Shown: positions 28,972-40,275, counted from the first letter of the stretch. The stretch is DNA of 64,000 bases from a bacterium (GCA_004321745.1 SGYO01000005.1:1-64000); one strand, 5' to 3'. Made by a program: numbers and translations. Notes: generated by a model not told the origin, from the letters alone.

Positions 28972-29502
28972 TTAATTATTTGCAGAAATATAATTATTCA
29001 ATTCTGCGAAAGATGTATAGTCTTTTCCTAAGATTATTGTAACATCAACTCCTAAGCTTTCATCAGGAAGTATTTTTATTCTAGTACTATCGCCTAAATA
29101 CATTCCAAAAGACTCAACTATTTTTTTCAAACTTTTTACGTTCTCATTTCTCTGAATGATTAAGGTATTTTTATAATTATGATTATCAGCATTATCTGAA
29201 TTGATAACATCTATTTGTTTTGTTCTTAAATATTCAGTTGTTTTTAAAGCAAGAGCAGATACTCCGCATCCATTTAGTACTTCAACTTTTATGTCTTCAA
29301 CCGGATTTTGAATATAGATATCTTTTGCAAGTATAGGCTGTGAAGTATTGTAGTTAACTGTTGGCTCTATTTCAATACCGTCATGCAATTGGTTTTGAGA
29401 AAATGAATATAAAAATCCTAATAGAATAACACCTGAGATCGCAATTGCAGAATTAAGGGCTATTTCTAGCCCATCTGATTTGTTTTTATTTTTTTTAGGC
29501 AA
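28972..29502 (-). CDS. LytR C-terminal domain protein
   Basis: TM segment followed by VEVLNGCGVSALALKTTEYLRTKQIDV...VTIILGKDY. Confidence 0.75.
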   Translation of the reverse strand: MPKKNKNKSDGLEIALNSAIAISGVILLGFLYSFSQNQLHDGIEIEPTVNYNTSQPILAKDIYIQNPVEDIKVEVLNGCGVSALALKTTEYLRTKQIDVINSDNADNHNYKNTLIIQRNENVKSLKKIVESFGMYLGDSTRIKILPDESLGVDVTIILGKDYTSFAELNNYISANN

Positions 29503-29506
29503 AATT

Positions 29507-29995
29507 CTAGTTTGGCAAAAAGTTACTATTATTAAAATGGTTATTCATGAGTACTCTATTATTTAAACCATTTACAATGCCAAGTTTTGGGAGTTTTTGA
29601 AAATTTAAATGTATATATGAATTTTTGGATGGTTTATAAGTAATTCCAGCATCATAAGCTAACTGAGGGCTAAAATTATTATTAATCTTATCAATACCTG
29701 TGGGTGCATAAAGTAAAATATTTGCATTTATTTTAAGATTGTTGCTTGCCCAGTAAGTGATATTGTTTGAATAGCTTGCGATAGAAGTAGGCTTTGATCC
29801 AGAAGACATCATGGACATAGAGAATCCTTGATTAAAATTAAATCTGTCAGGACTGAAAAGGGGCATATCACTATAATTCAATTGTCCGTGAATGTTATTC
29901 GGCACAGTTCTATCTATATGATCAGAAATGAATTGTGCTGAAACAATATTTATTGTAAAAAGTAAAACTAGTTTAATTGATAAAATTCTTGTCAT
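29507..29995 (-). CDS. Exported protein of unknown function
   Basis: Signal peptide ending VSA|QF; tightly spaced with neighbours. Confidence 0.55.
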   Translation of the reverse strand: MTRILSIKLVLLFTINIVSAQFISDHIDRTVPNNIHGQLNYSDMPLFSPDRFNFNQGFSMSMMSSGSKPTSIASYSNNITYWASNNLKINANILLYAPTGIDKINNNFSPQLAYDAGITYKPSKNSYIHLNFQKLPKLGIVNGLNNRVLMNNHFNNSNFLPN

Positions 29996-30050
29996 ATACT
30001 ATATTAATTTAACACAAGTATATTTGTTCCAAAAATAACTTCCTATTATT

Positions 30051-31142
30051 TTATGATATATTTTTATTAGACCTGGTTTCAATGTATCCGCCTCCAATAC
30101 ATGTGTCACCAGCATAAAAAACAATTGATTGCCCAGGGGCAATCGCAAATTTTGGATTTTCAAATTCAATAAAAGTATTTTTTGAATCATGCTCTAATTT
30201 GCATGGGGTATCATTTGACCTATATCTTATTTTAGCTGTAATACCAAAATCTTCATTCGGGGCATCGCCAGAGATCCAATTCACATTGGATGCTTTTACA
30301 TGCGTATGATATAAAGATGGGTGATCTTGACCTTGAACAACAACTAATCTATTTTCATCAATGATTTTATCAGAGACATACCAGGGTGCTTCTTTTTTGC
30401 CATGACCGCCACCAACTCCAAGACCTTGCCTCTGTCCATATGTATAATACATTAATCCATCATGTTCTCCAATAACCTCGCCATTTTCTTTAATGATTTC
30501 TCCTGGGTATACATCAAAAAATTTTCTCAGAAAGTTTTTATAATTCCTTTCTCCTATAAAGCATATGCCTGTACTATCTTTTTTATCATAGTTAAGAAGG
30601 TCTAAGTCTTTGGCTTTTTTCCTAACAATATCTTTGCTCAAATCTCCGATTGGGAATATGCTCTTTGAAATTTGAAATTGATCTAATCTATGTAGAAAAT
30701 AGCTTTGGTCTTTATTTATATCTTTTCCTTTTTTTAGCTGGTAGAGTTGATCTTTTTCCACTATCATTGAATAATGACCAGTAGCAATTTTATTTGCTCC
30801 TAATTCAAATGCAAAATCGAGGAAAGCTTTGAATTTGATTTCTTTATTACAGAGTATGTCAGGGTTCGGAGTTCGCCCAGCTTTGCATTCTTCTAAAAAT
30901 ATTTTAAATACTTTTTCCCAATAATCTTTAGTTAGGTCGACAGATCTTAAAGGGATGTTTAATGTATCACATGCCTGTAAAGCATCTTTATAATCTTGAG
31001 CAGCAGTACAAAATTCTGTATCATCCTCATCCCAATTTTTCATGAATACTGCTTCAACATTATGGCCCTGATCTTTAAGCACTGATGCAGCAACTGCGCT
31101 ATCGACTCCGCCACTCATTCCAATTATAACAGTTTCTTTCAA
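30051..31142 (-). CDS. mnmA: tRNA-specific 2-thiouridylase MnmA
   Basis: VIIGMSGGVDSAVAASVL; AGRTPNPDILCNKEIKF; YTYGQRQGLGVGG. Confidence 0.95.
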   Translation of the reverse strand: MKETVIIGMSGGVDSAVAASVLKDQGHNVEAVFMKNWDEDDTEFCTAAQDYKDALQACDTLNIPLRSVDLTKDYWEKVFKIFLEECKAGRTPNPDILCNKEIKFKAFLDFAFELGANKIATGHYSMIVEKDQLYQLKKGKDINKDQSYFLHRLDQFQISKSIFPIGDLSKDIVRKKAKDLDLLNYDKKDSTGICFIGERNYKNFLRKFFDVYPGEIIKENGEVIGEHDGLMYYTYGQRQGLGVGGGHGKKEAPWYVSDKIIDENRLVVVQGQDHPSLYHTHVKASNVNWISGDAPNEDFGITAKIRYRSNDTPCKLEHDSKNTFIEFENPKFAIAPGQSIVFYAGDTCIGGGYIETRSNKNIS

Positions 31143-32242
31143 ACTATTTCTTTTAGAGTTTTTATTAAATAGTCAACTTCCTCAATGGTATTATTTTTAC
31201 CAAAGCTTATTCTTAAAGTTGAAAGATTAACATCATCACTCAATCCAATAGCTTTGAGAACGCTAGAAGGTTGAATATTTCCAGAGCTACATGCAGGTCC
31301 ATTTGAAACTGCAATATTTGCCCTATCTAGTTTAGCCATTAAAATATTAGATTTTTTGCCAGGGAAAGAAATACTAATTAAACCAGGTAGATTATCTGTC
31401 TTGTGATGAATGGCATGTGGCAAATGGTGTTCTACTTTTTCTAAAAAATAGCCTTCTAATTCTTTTAAGTTTTTAATCCATTTATCTTGATTTTTTGTTA
31501 CCAATTCAGCAGCTAAACCCATTCCTATAATTCCAGAAATATTTTCGGTCCCTCCTCTTACACCACTTTCTTGATTTCCTCCAATAATTAATGAACCTAA
31601 GTCATCCTTGTCCTTAACATACAATGCTCCTATACCTTTCGGTCCGTAAAATTTGTGAGCTGATAAGCTTAAATAATCGACATCTAGTTCTTTAACGTCT
31701 ACTTTAATTTTTCCCAATGCTTGGACTGCATCAGTATGAAGAGGAATTTCATATTTTTTTAAAATTTGTTTAATTTTTTTGATCGGTTGGATTGCTCCAA
31801 TTTCATTGTTTGCCATCATAACACTAACCAAGGTAGTCTCATCCTTGATCAAATCAATCAGCTCTTCTATTTTGACTACTCCCTGATCATTAACTGAAAT
31901 TGTGGATACTTCGATTCCATATGTTTCAATTTCTTTTAATACTTTGCTAACCGCTGGGTGCTCAATCTCTGAGATTATGACATGTTTTTTTTCTTGTTTT
32001 ATAATTTGCCACAACACATGATTATTTGCTTCTGTACCTCCACTAGAAAAATATATTTGTTCGCTACTTGCGCCGATGGCATTAGCAACTTGAGTCCTAG
32101 CTTTTTCAACAAGTAATCTAGATTTTCTACCGGTTTTATAGATGCTTGAGGGGTTTGCAAAAAAATCACGGTTTACCTCATGGATTTTCTTTAACACATC
32201 AGGATGAATCGGGGTGGTCGCACTGTGATCAAAGTAGATCAT
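31139..32242 (-). CDS. Cysteine desulfurase (NifS/IscS family)
   Basis: IYFDHSATTPIHP; SLSAHKFYGPKGIGALYV; SNGPACSSGNIQPSSVL. Confidence 0.93.
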   Translation of the reverse strand: MIYFDHSATTPIHPDVLKKIHEVNRDFFANPSSIYKTGRKSRLLVEKARTQVANAIGASSEQIYFSSGGTEANNHVLWQIIKQEKKHVIISEIEHPAVSKVLKEIETYGIEVSTISVNDQGVVKIEELIDLIKDETTLVSVMMANNEIGAIQPIKKIKQILKKYEIPLHTDAVQALGKIKVDVKELDVDYLSLSAHKFYGPKGIGALYVKDKDDLGSLIIGGNQESGVRGGTENISGIIGMGLAAELVTKNQDKWIKNLKELEGYFLEKVEHHLPHAIHHKTDNLPGLISISFPGKKSNILMAKLDRANIAVSNGPACSSGNIQPSSVLKAIGLSDDVNLSTLRISFGKNNTIEEVDYLIKTLKEIV

Positions 32243-32263
32243 GTAATTTCTAGTAAAATACTT

Positions 32264-33034
32264 TTAATTATTGCCGATTGAAGCGTATTTAACAGTATTT
32301 TTTAAGTTTGAATAAAATGGAGTCTTACGCTCTTCTAAACGATTGATAATCAGCTCCTGGTCATAATCAAACCTTATGACTTCCCAATTCACATCTTCAC
32401 CAATGTCTAAAAAAGCAACAGACCCTCTAGTATCTTTATCAAAGGGTAGTCCTGTTGCTCCTTGGCAATAAATTGTCAAATTACCATTTTTTTCATTGCG
32501 AGGTACGTGTACATGTCCATGCACAAAAATGAATTTTTCAATGTTCTTAGTAGAAGCATCAACATGCTTTTTCCAATTAAGAGCCTCTTCAATTGAAGGT
32601 GGGTGGTCATCTCTTTGGTACCATGCATGAGTAAATTCTATTAAAGTCGAGTTTACTATTTCTCTGTGTGATATAACCATCTTTCTAATAAAATCAATTC
32701 CCTCATTACCAATTTTCTCCGCCGTCCACTTCTCGTTTTCTACTATGGCTTTACAAATCGGGTCATAGGGGTCCATCCCTTCAAGTGCAGGCAATTCTTC
32801 TTCCCATAATTTTTCAATTATATATCGGTCATGATTACCTCTAACAAAGATACAATTATTAATCTCTTTGAGTTTCTTTAACGTTTTTTCTGGTTCAGGG
32901 CCCAAAGAAAAACAATCTCCCAAGCAAATAATTTGATTAACGTTTTTTCTTGATTCAATTATAGAAAGTGCATTATCAAGGGCAGAGATATTTGAATGAA
33001 TATCAGTAATTATTGCAAATGTTTTAGATGTCAT
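32264..33034 (-). CDS. Metallophosphoesterase
   Basis: ITDIHSNISALDNAL; CLGDCFSLGPEPEKTL; RGNHDRYI; HGHVHVPRNE. Confidence 0.88.
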   Translation of the reverse strand: MTSKTFAIITDIHSNISALDNALSIIESRKNVNQIICLGDCFSLGPEPEKTLKKLKEINNCIFVRGNHDRYIIEKLWEEELPALEGMDPYDPICKAIVENEKWTAEKIGNEGIDFIRKMVISHREIVNSTLIEFTHAWYQRDDHPPSIEEALNWKKHVDASTKNIEKFIFVHGHVHVPRNEKNGNLTIYCQGATGLPFDKDTRGSVAFLDIGEDVNWEVIRFDYDQELIINRLEERKTPFYSNLKNTVKYASIGNN

Positions 33035-33163
33035 CGTAGAAAAAGTTATTTTAGAAGTACACTGCGTTACAAGTTATATTTAAAAATTGATTTTTAAATG
33101 ATTACATCACTTACGTGGTAATCCTGTTTGGTATATTACAAATAATTAACCAAAATAATTAAA

Positions 33164-34045
33164 ATGAAACTAATACATGAATCTTTAATACTTGGCTCAG
33201 TTGCATTAGACACAATAGAAACTAAATATGGTAAAGCTGAAAATCTTCTAGGTGGCTCTGCTACGTATGCTACTATTGCAGCAGGTTTGTATGGTGATGC
33301 AATTCCTGTTGGGATTGTTGGGGATGATTTTCCAAAAGATGGATTAGATATCTTTGAAAAGTTCTCAAAAAATTTGAAAGACCTTGATCAGCAACCTGGA
33401 GGCACATTTAAATGGGGGGGGAAATATCATGAGAATGGTGATGATAGGGATACTTTATTTACTGATCTAGGTGTATTTGAAAATTTTAATCCATCAATAC
33501 ATACTAGCAATAAAAATGCATCATGGCTTTTTCTGGCAAACATTCATCCTAGTTTACAATTAAGCGTTCTTGAACAATGTACCAACGCACCATTAGTTGT
33601 AACAGATACAATGAATCTTTGGATTGATTCAACCCCAGAAGAACTTAAAAAAATTATCTCCAAAACTAATATTTTACTCATTAATGAAAGCGAGCTTCAT
33701 TTGCTCACAAAAGAACAAAATATAGATAAATCTATAAAAGAAGTCTTGTCCATGGGGCCAGAAAAAGTAATAGTTAAATTTGGTAGTAAAGGTGCTAAAT
33801 GTTTTTCAGAAAATGAAAATATTGCAGTGGGCGTGTATCCTGTTAAAAAAGTAATTGACCCTACTGGAGCTGGCGACGTGTTTGGAGGCGGTTTTATATC
33901 TGGCTTGGTAGATGGTCTGTCTATAAAAGAAGCCATGCTTAGAGGATCTGCACTCGCGTCTTTCTGTATTGAAGATTTTGGATTAAAAAAATTATTGAAT
34001 GTAAGCGTTAATGAGGTTAATAATAGAATTCAACTTATTAACTAA
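33164..34045 (+). CDS. PfkB-family sugar/nucleoside kinase
   Basis: GGSATYATIAAGL; VIDPTGAGDVFGGGFISGLV. Confidence 0.88.
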   Translation: MKLIHESLILGSVALDTIETKYGKAENLLGGSATYATIAAGLYGDAIPVGIVGDDFPKDGLDIFEKFSKNLKDLDQQPGGTFKWGGKYHENGDDRDTLFTDLGVFENFNPSIHTSNKNASWLFLANIHPSLQLSVLEQCTNAPLVVTDTMNLWIDSTPEELKKIISKTNILLINESELHLLTKEQNIDKSIKEVLSMGPEKVIVKFGSKGAKCFSENENIAVGVYPVKKVIDPTGAGDVFGGGFISGLVDGLSIKEAMLRGSALASFCIEDFGLKKLLNVSVNEVNNRIQLIN

Positions 34046-34134
34046 TAGTAACTTATAATTTGAATTACTTTTTCCATTTTTATAATAATATTAAGTTTCA
34101 TGATAGACTTTAATAATTAAGAGGCTAATTACCG

Positions 34135-35253
34135 ATGATGAATCAATTTCAAAAAAATGTAAAATCTTTTTTCATTACCTTATTAGGGTTTTCGATTTTC
34201 GCTTGTTCTAGCCAAGAGTATACAACAGCGAAGCTAGCAATCCAACAATCTGATTGGTCAAAAGTTGAAGAATGGTTGCCAAAAGCCATGGAAGTTGAAC
34301 CTGACAATCCGGAGATACCAATTGTTTATGCAATCGAGGTTTATGCCAGAAATGAAAATTGGAAGAGCATGTATGACATGCTCCAAAAAGCACTTACAAT
34401 AGATGCAAATAAAAAAGTTGAAATAAGAGCTGTATTTCTTCCAGTATCAGAGCAAGTAAATAATTACACTCAATATTATTGGGCAGAACAGTTTAATAAA
34501 GGTGTTGAAAAGTTTAAAGAAATACAGTCCGATCCTGACAATAAAAAGAAATATTTAAATGATGCTATTGAATTTTTTATCAATGCATCAATTATTAACC
34601 CCAATGATCCACAAACTTATACAACTCTTTCTAAGTGTTACCTGGATATAGACGATAAAGATAATGCAATGAAATATATTAAAACTGCTGTGGAAAAAGA
34701 TCCTGAAGGTTTTAATTCTAATTTTTCAGCGGGGCAAATACTTTTGAGATGCGGTATGAGTAGTGAAGTAGTTATGCCATATTATGAAAAGGCTGTACAA
34801 ATTGAACCATCAAATAGTAATGCTCTAAGGGAATTAGCGTCTATGTATTACGACTCAGGGCAAAAGGGTAAATCTATCAGTGTATTTAATGATGCAATTG
34901 AAAATGAAAATGATAAAATAATAAAAGCTGATTTGTTCTTTAATCTTGGCGTAATTCATAATCAAATGCAGAATTATGAAGAGGCTGAGAAAGCTTTTGA
35001 TGAGGCTTATTATCTAAATGAAGATGATTATGAAGCTGCTCTGGGAATGGCCAGTGCTTATGAGGGTTTGGGAGATAAATATTTTAATGGATCTGATGGT
35101 TTTACCAAAGATTTTGATTTAGCAGCGCGTTGGTATAGAAAAGCAGAGAAAAAGATCAAAGATGTTAAAAGTATGGACCTAGATAATGAAGCAGAATATC
35201 AACGTCAATTAGAATTAATTAGGTATAAGCGAGATATTGCAGAACAAAACTAG
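34135..35253 (+). CDS. TPR-repeat lipoprotein
   Basis: Lipobox GFSIFACSSQ; multiple TPR helices. Confidence 0.8.
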   Translation: MMNQFQKNVKSFFITLLGFSIFACSSQEYTTAKLAIQQSDWSKVEEWLPKAMEVEPDNPEIPIVYAIEVYARNENWKSMYDMLQKALTIDANKKVEIRAVFLPVSEQVNNYTQYYWAEQFNKGVEKFKEIQSDPDNKKKYLNDAIEFFINASIINPNDPQTYTTLSKCYLDIDDKDNAMKYIKTAVEKDPEGFNSNFSAGQILLRCGMSSEVVMPYYEKAVQIEPSNSNALRELASMYYDSGQKGKSISVFNDAIENENDKIIKADLFFNLGVIHNQMQNYEEAEKAFDEAYYLNEDDYEAALGMASAYEGLGDKYFNGSDGFTKDFDLAARWYRKAEKKIKDVKSMDLDNEAEYQRQLELIRYKRDIAEQN

Positions 35254-35264
35254 TTTTTGATTGG

Positions 35265-36137
35265 TTAACCCAATTTTTTTCTTTTGTTGAAATATTCACT
35301 AAGTCCCTTATCTAGATTGTCATCTGTGAAAAGTGAAACATAGTCTATGTTATTATGCCTGCATTGACTTCTATAATATTTTTGTAAGTCCAATATCAAA
35401 TTTTTATAATCCGTTTTTATGTGCCAAGGATCTGTTGTTATTTCAGCGCCAGATTCCATATCAATAAATTTTGTCCTACTATCGAAATCAAACTCTAATT
35501 CATTTCTATCGAGTATATGAAACAGAATTACTTCTTGGTTTTTATGACGAAAATGTTTCAATCCATTTAAGATACTTTTGGGGTCATCTAATAGATCTGA
35601 AATAATTATAACTAAACCGCGTTTATTTATTCTTTCTGCCATTTCATGCAAGACTGTTTCTATTTTAGTATCATTACCTGGCTGTTTAACATCCAATGTG
35701 TTTAGTAATGTATTTAGATGACTGGGTGTAGATTTTGGTGGGATGAAAGATCGAATTCTTTCATCAAATAAAACAACTCCGGCTGCATCTTGTTGACTAA
35801 TCATTAGGTATGAAAGCGCAGCAAGTAGGTAGCTTCCGTAATCTAATTTTGTAACCTTGCCGCTAGCATATGTCATCGACTTGCTAGTATCAAGTATTAG
35901 ATGAGCCCGCAGATTTGTTTCCTCTTCAAAACGTTTTACATAAAGTCTATTTGTTTTCCCATAAAGCTTCCAATCTATATGTTTTACCTCATCTCCAGGT
36001 TCATAGCTTCTATGCTCAGCAAATTCAACACTGAATCCATGATAAGGACTTCGATGTTGACCGATTATATATCCCTCCACAACTAATTTTGCCTTCATTG
36101 AGATTGAATCAAGCATTGCAACCATCTCAGGTTGCAA
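35265..36137 (-). CDS. DUF58 domain protein
   Basis: HRSPYHGFSVEFAEHRSYEPGDEVKHIDWKLYGKTNRLYVKRFEEET. Confidence 0.9.
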   Translation of the reverse strand: MQPEMVAMLDSISMKAKLVVEGYIIGQHRSPYHGFSVEFAEHRSYEPGDEVKHIDWKLYGKTNRLYVKRFEEETNLRAHLILDTSKSMTYASGKVTKLDYGSYLLAALSYLMISQQDAAGVVLFDERIRSFIPPKSTPSHLNTLLNTLDVKQPGNDTKIETVLHEMAERINKRGLVIIISDLLDDPKSILNGLKHFRHKNQEVILFHILDRNELEFDFDSRTKFIDMESGAEITTDPWHIKTDYKNLILDLQKYYRSQCRHNNIDYVSLFTDDNLDKGLSEYFNKRKKLG

Positions 36138-36168
36138 ATATTTTTTCTTTTCACTTATTTGTGAAATA

Positions 36169-37164
36169 TTAGGCCTCTATACTTTTAATAAGGTGCTCAA
36201 CAATATCATCAACTTTTATACCTTCTGCTTCTGCATTAAAATTAGGAAGTACTCTATGTCTCAAAATATCTGGTGCAAGTAATTGCACATCTTCAATACT
36301 AGGCGTTGGTCTTCCATCTAAAAGAGCTTTCGCTTTGGCACCTAATGCTAGAAATTGAGATGCTCTAGGACCTGCTCCCCATTCTACCCATTGTTTAACA
36401 AAACTATCACTAGTTTCTTCATTAGGTCTAGTTGAGGATGCTAGCTTCACCGCATAGGTAACTACATTCTCAGATATTGGTACTCTTAGAGTAAGTTCTT
36501 GAAAATTTATAATGGATTTTTTTGTAAAGACTTTATTAACAATTTCTTGTTTACCAATCGTTGTTTTATTCACAATCGAAACCTCTTCCTCAATGGAAGG
36601 ATAATTGACATTTAAATGAAACATGAAACGGTCCAATTGTGCTTCAGGTAGAGGATAGGTTCCTTCTTGCTCAATAGGATTCTGAGTGGCTAAAACAAAA
36701 AATGGCTTATCTAGATCATGAGTATGCCCTCCAGCTGTTACTTTATTTTCTTGCATTGCCTCTAATAGAGCTGCTTGAGTTTTCGGAGGGGTTCTATTTA
36801 TTTCGTCAGCAAGAATTATGTTGCCAAATATTGGACCTTTAAAAAATCGAAAATTTCTTTGCTCAGTTTCAGGGTCGATATCTATAAGCTCGGTGCCAGT
36901 TATATCACTTGGCATCAAATCTGGAGTAAACTGTATTCTTTTAAATGAAAGGTCACAAATTTCTGCCATTGATTTGATTAATAATGTTTTTGCTAAACCT
37001 GGAACACCAACTAACAAGGTATGACCTCTTGTAAGAAGAGCAATTAACATTTGATTTAAAATATCTTTTTGACCAATTACAGTTTTACTGATTTCTTTAA
37101 TGAAATTAATTTTTGATTCTACAAGGTGCTCAAGTAATTCTGTATCATTTATGTTTTTTGACAT
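36169..37164 (-). CDS. MoxR-family AAA+ ATPase
   Basis: GHTLLVGVPGLAKTLLIKSMAE; ADEINRTPPKTQAALLEAMQE; FVLATQNPIEQEGTYPLPEAQLDRF. Confidence 0.95.
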   Translation of the reverse strand: MSKNINDTELLEHLVESKINFIKEISKTVIGQKDILNQMLIALLTRGHTLLVGVPGLAKTLLIKSMAEICDLSFKRIQFTPDLMPSDITGTELIDIDPETEQRNFRFFKGPIFGNIILADEINRTPPKTQAALLEAMQENKVTAGGHTHDLDKPFFVLATQNPIEQEGTYPLPEAQLDRFMFHLNVNYPSIEEEVSIVNKTTIGKQEIVNKVFTKKSIINFQELTLRVPISENVVTYAVKLASSTRPNEETSDSFVKQWVEWGAGPRASQFLALGAKAKALLDGRPTPSIEDVQLLAPDILRHRVLPNFNAEAEGIKVDDIVEHLIKSIEA

Positions 37165-37279
37165 TATTTCTTTATTTTTTTTATTAATAATTATTTGCGG
37201 GCAGAAACTTAACTTGATAAGTTAATTTCAGGAAGTGAAAAACATTTATATTTTTATTATTTAAAAATTTATAACTAAA

Positions 37280-38308
37280 ATGAAAAAGTCATTAATCGGA
37301 AAAAACTTAGATGAATTTTCAGACCTATGTATAGAATTAGGTTTAGAAAACTTTAGATCCAAACAATTATTTAATTGGATGTATCGAAATGAGGTAAATG
37401 ACTTAACTGAATTAAAAAATTTACCAAAGTCTTTAATTGAGGATTTAAAGATAGGTCATTGCATTCATCCCTTAGAATTGATTAACTCAACAAATTCAAG
37501 TAGTGAAAAAACAAATAAATTTTTATTTAAAACCCAGAGTGGAGCATTGATCGAGTCAGTATTAATGAACGAGAAAAATAGGGTTACCTTGTGCATCTCT
37601 ACCCAGGTTGGGTGTGCTTTGGATTGTAAATTTTGTGCAACTGCAAAAATGGGGTTCAAGGAAAATCTAAGTGTAGGTGAAATATTAGACCAATACTTAT
37701 TAGCTCGTCAAAAAATAAATAAGCCGATTACTAATATTGTTTTTATGGGTATGGGGGAGCCATTTTTAAATTATAAAAATGTTATTAAAGCTGCTAAGCT
37801 ATTGAATGACCCTAATGGTATTAACATGGGCTCCAAAAGAATAACTATTTCTACAGCGGGCGTTATAAGTAAAATTGAAGAATTCACAAAAAGTAAAGAA
37901 AAATTCAAATTAGCAATTAGCCTTAATGGAACAACCAATGAGCAAAGGACTTCGATAATGCCTATTAATATAAAAAACTCCCTTGATGAATTATTAAATG
38001 TGGCAAGAAGGTATACTGAAACCGTAAATAGGTGGTTAACATTTGAATATGTGTTGTTAAAAGAGATTAATGACTCGGTTGAAGATGCAAAAAGATTGTT
38101 GAGTATGCTTGCAGGAATGAAAAAATGTAAACTTAATATTATACCTTATAATGAAACTGATGGGGAATTTCGGAGGCCTGATAAGGATCAGATAGAAAAC
38201 TTTGTAATAGCATTGCGTCCGGCAAAATTTCCTATAACTGTAAGGTGGAGTAAAGGCACGGATATTGATGCTGGATGCGGGCAATTAGCAACTAGAAATC
38301 AAGTATAG
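37280..38308 (+). CDS. rlmN: 23S rRNA (A2503-C2) methyltransferase RlmN
   Basis: STQVGCALDCKFCATAKMGF; VFMGMGEPFLNY. Confidence 0.94.
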   Translation: MKKSLIGKNLDEFSDLCIELGLENFRSKQLFNWMYRNEVNDLTELKNLPKSLIEDLKIGHCIHPLELINSTNSSSEKTNKFLFKTQSGALIESVLMNEKNRVTLCISTQVGCALDCKFCATAKMGFKENLSVGEILDQYLLARQKINKPITNIVFMGMGEPFLNYKNVIKAAKLLNDPNGINMGSKRITISTAGVISKIEEFTKSKEKFKLAISLNGTTNEQRTSIMPINIKNSLDELLNVARRYTETVNRWLTFEYVLLKEINDSVEDAKRLLSMLAGMKKCKLNIIPYNETDGEFRRPDKDQIENFVIALRPAKFPITVRWSKGTDIDAGCGQLATRNQV

Positions 38309-38323
38309 TTATAATTAAATATT

Positions 38324-39106
38324 GTGCTAATTAATGAAATAAATACCATATTGAAATTTAATGGAAGTCTTGGTATTGTACTAGGCTCTGGATTAGATCA
38401 TATAGTTGATCTTTTAAATGATAAAATCATTTTACCATATAGTAAAATTGATTCTTTTCCTTCATCTACAGTAGATGGGCACAAAGGTGAGTTAATATCA
38501 GGATATTTTTTAGAAAAACAAATTTTGATAGCTAGAGGTAGGTTGCACCTTTATGAAGGAATTAAAAAAGAAGAAGTAATTATGCCTATTGAGCTGTTCC
38601 ATGAACTAGGAGTTAAAAATATCATTATCACCAATTCTTCTGGTAGCTTACTTTTAGATAATAAACCTGGGTCACTAATGTTAATTGATGGTCATTATGA
38701 TTGTACTTTTTTAGATAGCTCAAGGCTACCTGATTTAAAAAAGGGAGATAAATATTATAATGAAAATTTGGTTAAGCTTGCATTCATTGTAGCAAAGGAA
38801 AATAACGTAGAACTTTTAAAGGGGAAATATTGTTGGATGCATGGTCCAGCATATGAAACACCAGCAGAAATTCAATTTCTTCAAAAATTAGGTGGAGATA
38901 CTGTTGGAATGAGTACATTGCCTGAGGTTGAGGCTGCAAAAAAAAATAAAATGAGCACTTTAGTTTTATCTGTTTTAACTAATTATGCTGCAGGCTTGGA
39001 TAACAAAACTCTCAAGCACGAGGATGTCTTATTAAATGCAAAAAAAGCTCAGAAAAATTTTATTAAATTAGTAAAGAATATTATTTTAGGCATAGGAGCA
39101 GAATGA
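38324..39106 (+). CDS. Purine nucleoside phosphorylase (GTG start)
   Basis: GSLGIVLGSGLDHIVDLL; NSSGSLLLDNKPGSLMLI; GPAYETPAEIQFLQKLGGDTVGMSTLPE. Confidence 0.92.
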   Translation: MLINEINTILKFNGSLGIVLGSGLDHIVDLLNDKIILPYSKIDSFPSSTVDGHKGELISGYFLEKQILIARGRLHLYEGIKKEEVIMPIELFHELGVKNIIITNSSGSLLLDNKPGSLMLIDGHYDCTFLDSSRLPDLKKGDKYYNENLVKLAFIVAKENNVELLKGKYCWMHGPAYETPAEIQFLQKLGGDTVGMSTLPEVEAAKKNKMSTLVLSVLTNYAAGLDNKTLKHEDVLLNAKKAQKNFIKLVKNIILGIGAE

Positions 39107-40275
39107 GCGTAAAAATAAAAAAAGAAATACAAAAAATAGAAAATGATATAATTGGCTATAGAAGAAACTTCCACCAATATCCTGAATTAAGTTTTAAAGA
39201 ATTTAAAACGGCTGATACCATATGTAATCATTTGGATACATTTGGAATATCTTATGAAAAAGATGTTGGCAAAACCGGAGTTGTTGCTGAGCTAAAGTTT
39301 GGACCAGGTCCTACGATTGCTTTAAGAGCAGACATGGATGCTTTACCTATTCATGAAGATAGTAAATTATCTTTCAGATCACTAAATGATGGCGTGATGC
39401 ATGCATGTGGGCACGATGGACACATGGCCATATTGTTAGGCGTTGCACAAGCATTATCTACGAATATTAAATTAAAAAAAGGAACAGTAAGATTTATTTT
39501 TCAGCCTGCTGAAGAAGGTTTAGGCGGAGCGAGGTATATGATAAAAGATGGATGTTTAAAAGGTGTAGACGAAATCTATGGATTACATCTTTGGAATTAT
39601 CAACGCTATGGTGAAGTTGGAGTTAAAACTGGCCCTGTAATGGCATCGGCTGATTTGTTTGACATTGAGGTGATGGGAAAAGGGGGTCATGGTGCAACTC
39701 CGCAAGGGACTGTTGACCCGATTGTTGTGGCAAGTAATTTAATTACACAGTTACAAACAATAGTTAGTAGAAATACAAATCCTTTAGAAAGTACGGTCAT
39801 ATCAATTGGTAAAATTAGTGGAGGGCATAACTTCAATGTTATCTCAGACCATGTGAATATGTCAGGTACCACTAGATCCTATACAGAATCAAATCAAAAA
39901 ATGATAAAAAAGAGAATGAAAGAAATAATTGATGGTGTTTCAAAATCTTTCGGAGCAAAAATTACATTAAAATACAAAGATGGATATCCACCTACTGTAA
40001 ATGATGAATTTTCAACTAAAAAAGTATTAGATGCAGCAACCTCAATAGTAGGAGAAGGGGCAAAAAGTCCTTATTTATCCATGGGAGGGGAAGATTTTTC
40101 TTATTATCTGCAGAAAAGGCCAGGTTGTTTTTTCTTCATAGGATCTGCTCCAAACGAGAAAGAATTATTATCAACTCCTCATCATTGCTCTCATTTTAAT
40201 ATCGATGAAAGGTCACTACTTGTAGGGTCATCAGTTTTCTTAAAATTAGTTGAAAATTCATTTAGTTTGGGATGA
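39103..40275 (+). CDS. M20-family amidohydrolase/peptidase
   Basis: RRNFHQYPELSFKE; RADMDALPIHED; MHACGHDGHMAILLG; FQPAEEGLGGARYMI. Confidence 0.92.
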   Translation: MSVKIKKEIQKIENDIIGYRRNFHQYPELSFKEFKTADTICNHLDTFGISYEKDVGKTGVVAELKFGPGPTIALRADMDALPIHEDSKLSFRSLNDGVMHACGHDGHMAILLGVAQALSTNIKLKKGTVRFIFQPAEEGLGGARYMIKDGCLKGVDEIYGLHLWNYQRYGEVGVKTGPVMASADLFDIEVMGKGGHGATPQGTVDPIVVASNLITQLQTIVSRNTNPLESTVISIGKISGGHNFNVISDHVNMSGTTRSYTESNQKMIKKRMKEIIDGVSKSFGAKITLKYKDGYPPTVNDEFSTKKVLDAATSIVGEGAKSPYLSMGGEDFSYYLQKRPGCFFFIGSAPNEKELLSTPHHCSHFNIDERSLLVGSSVFLKLVENSFSLG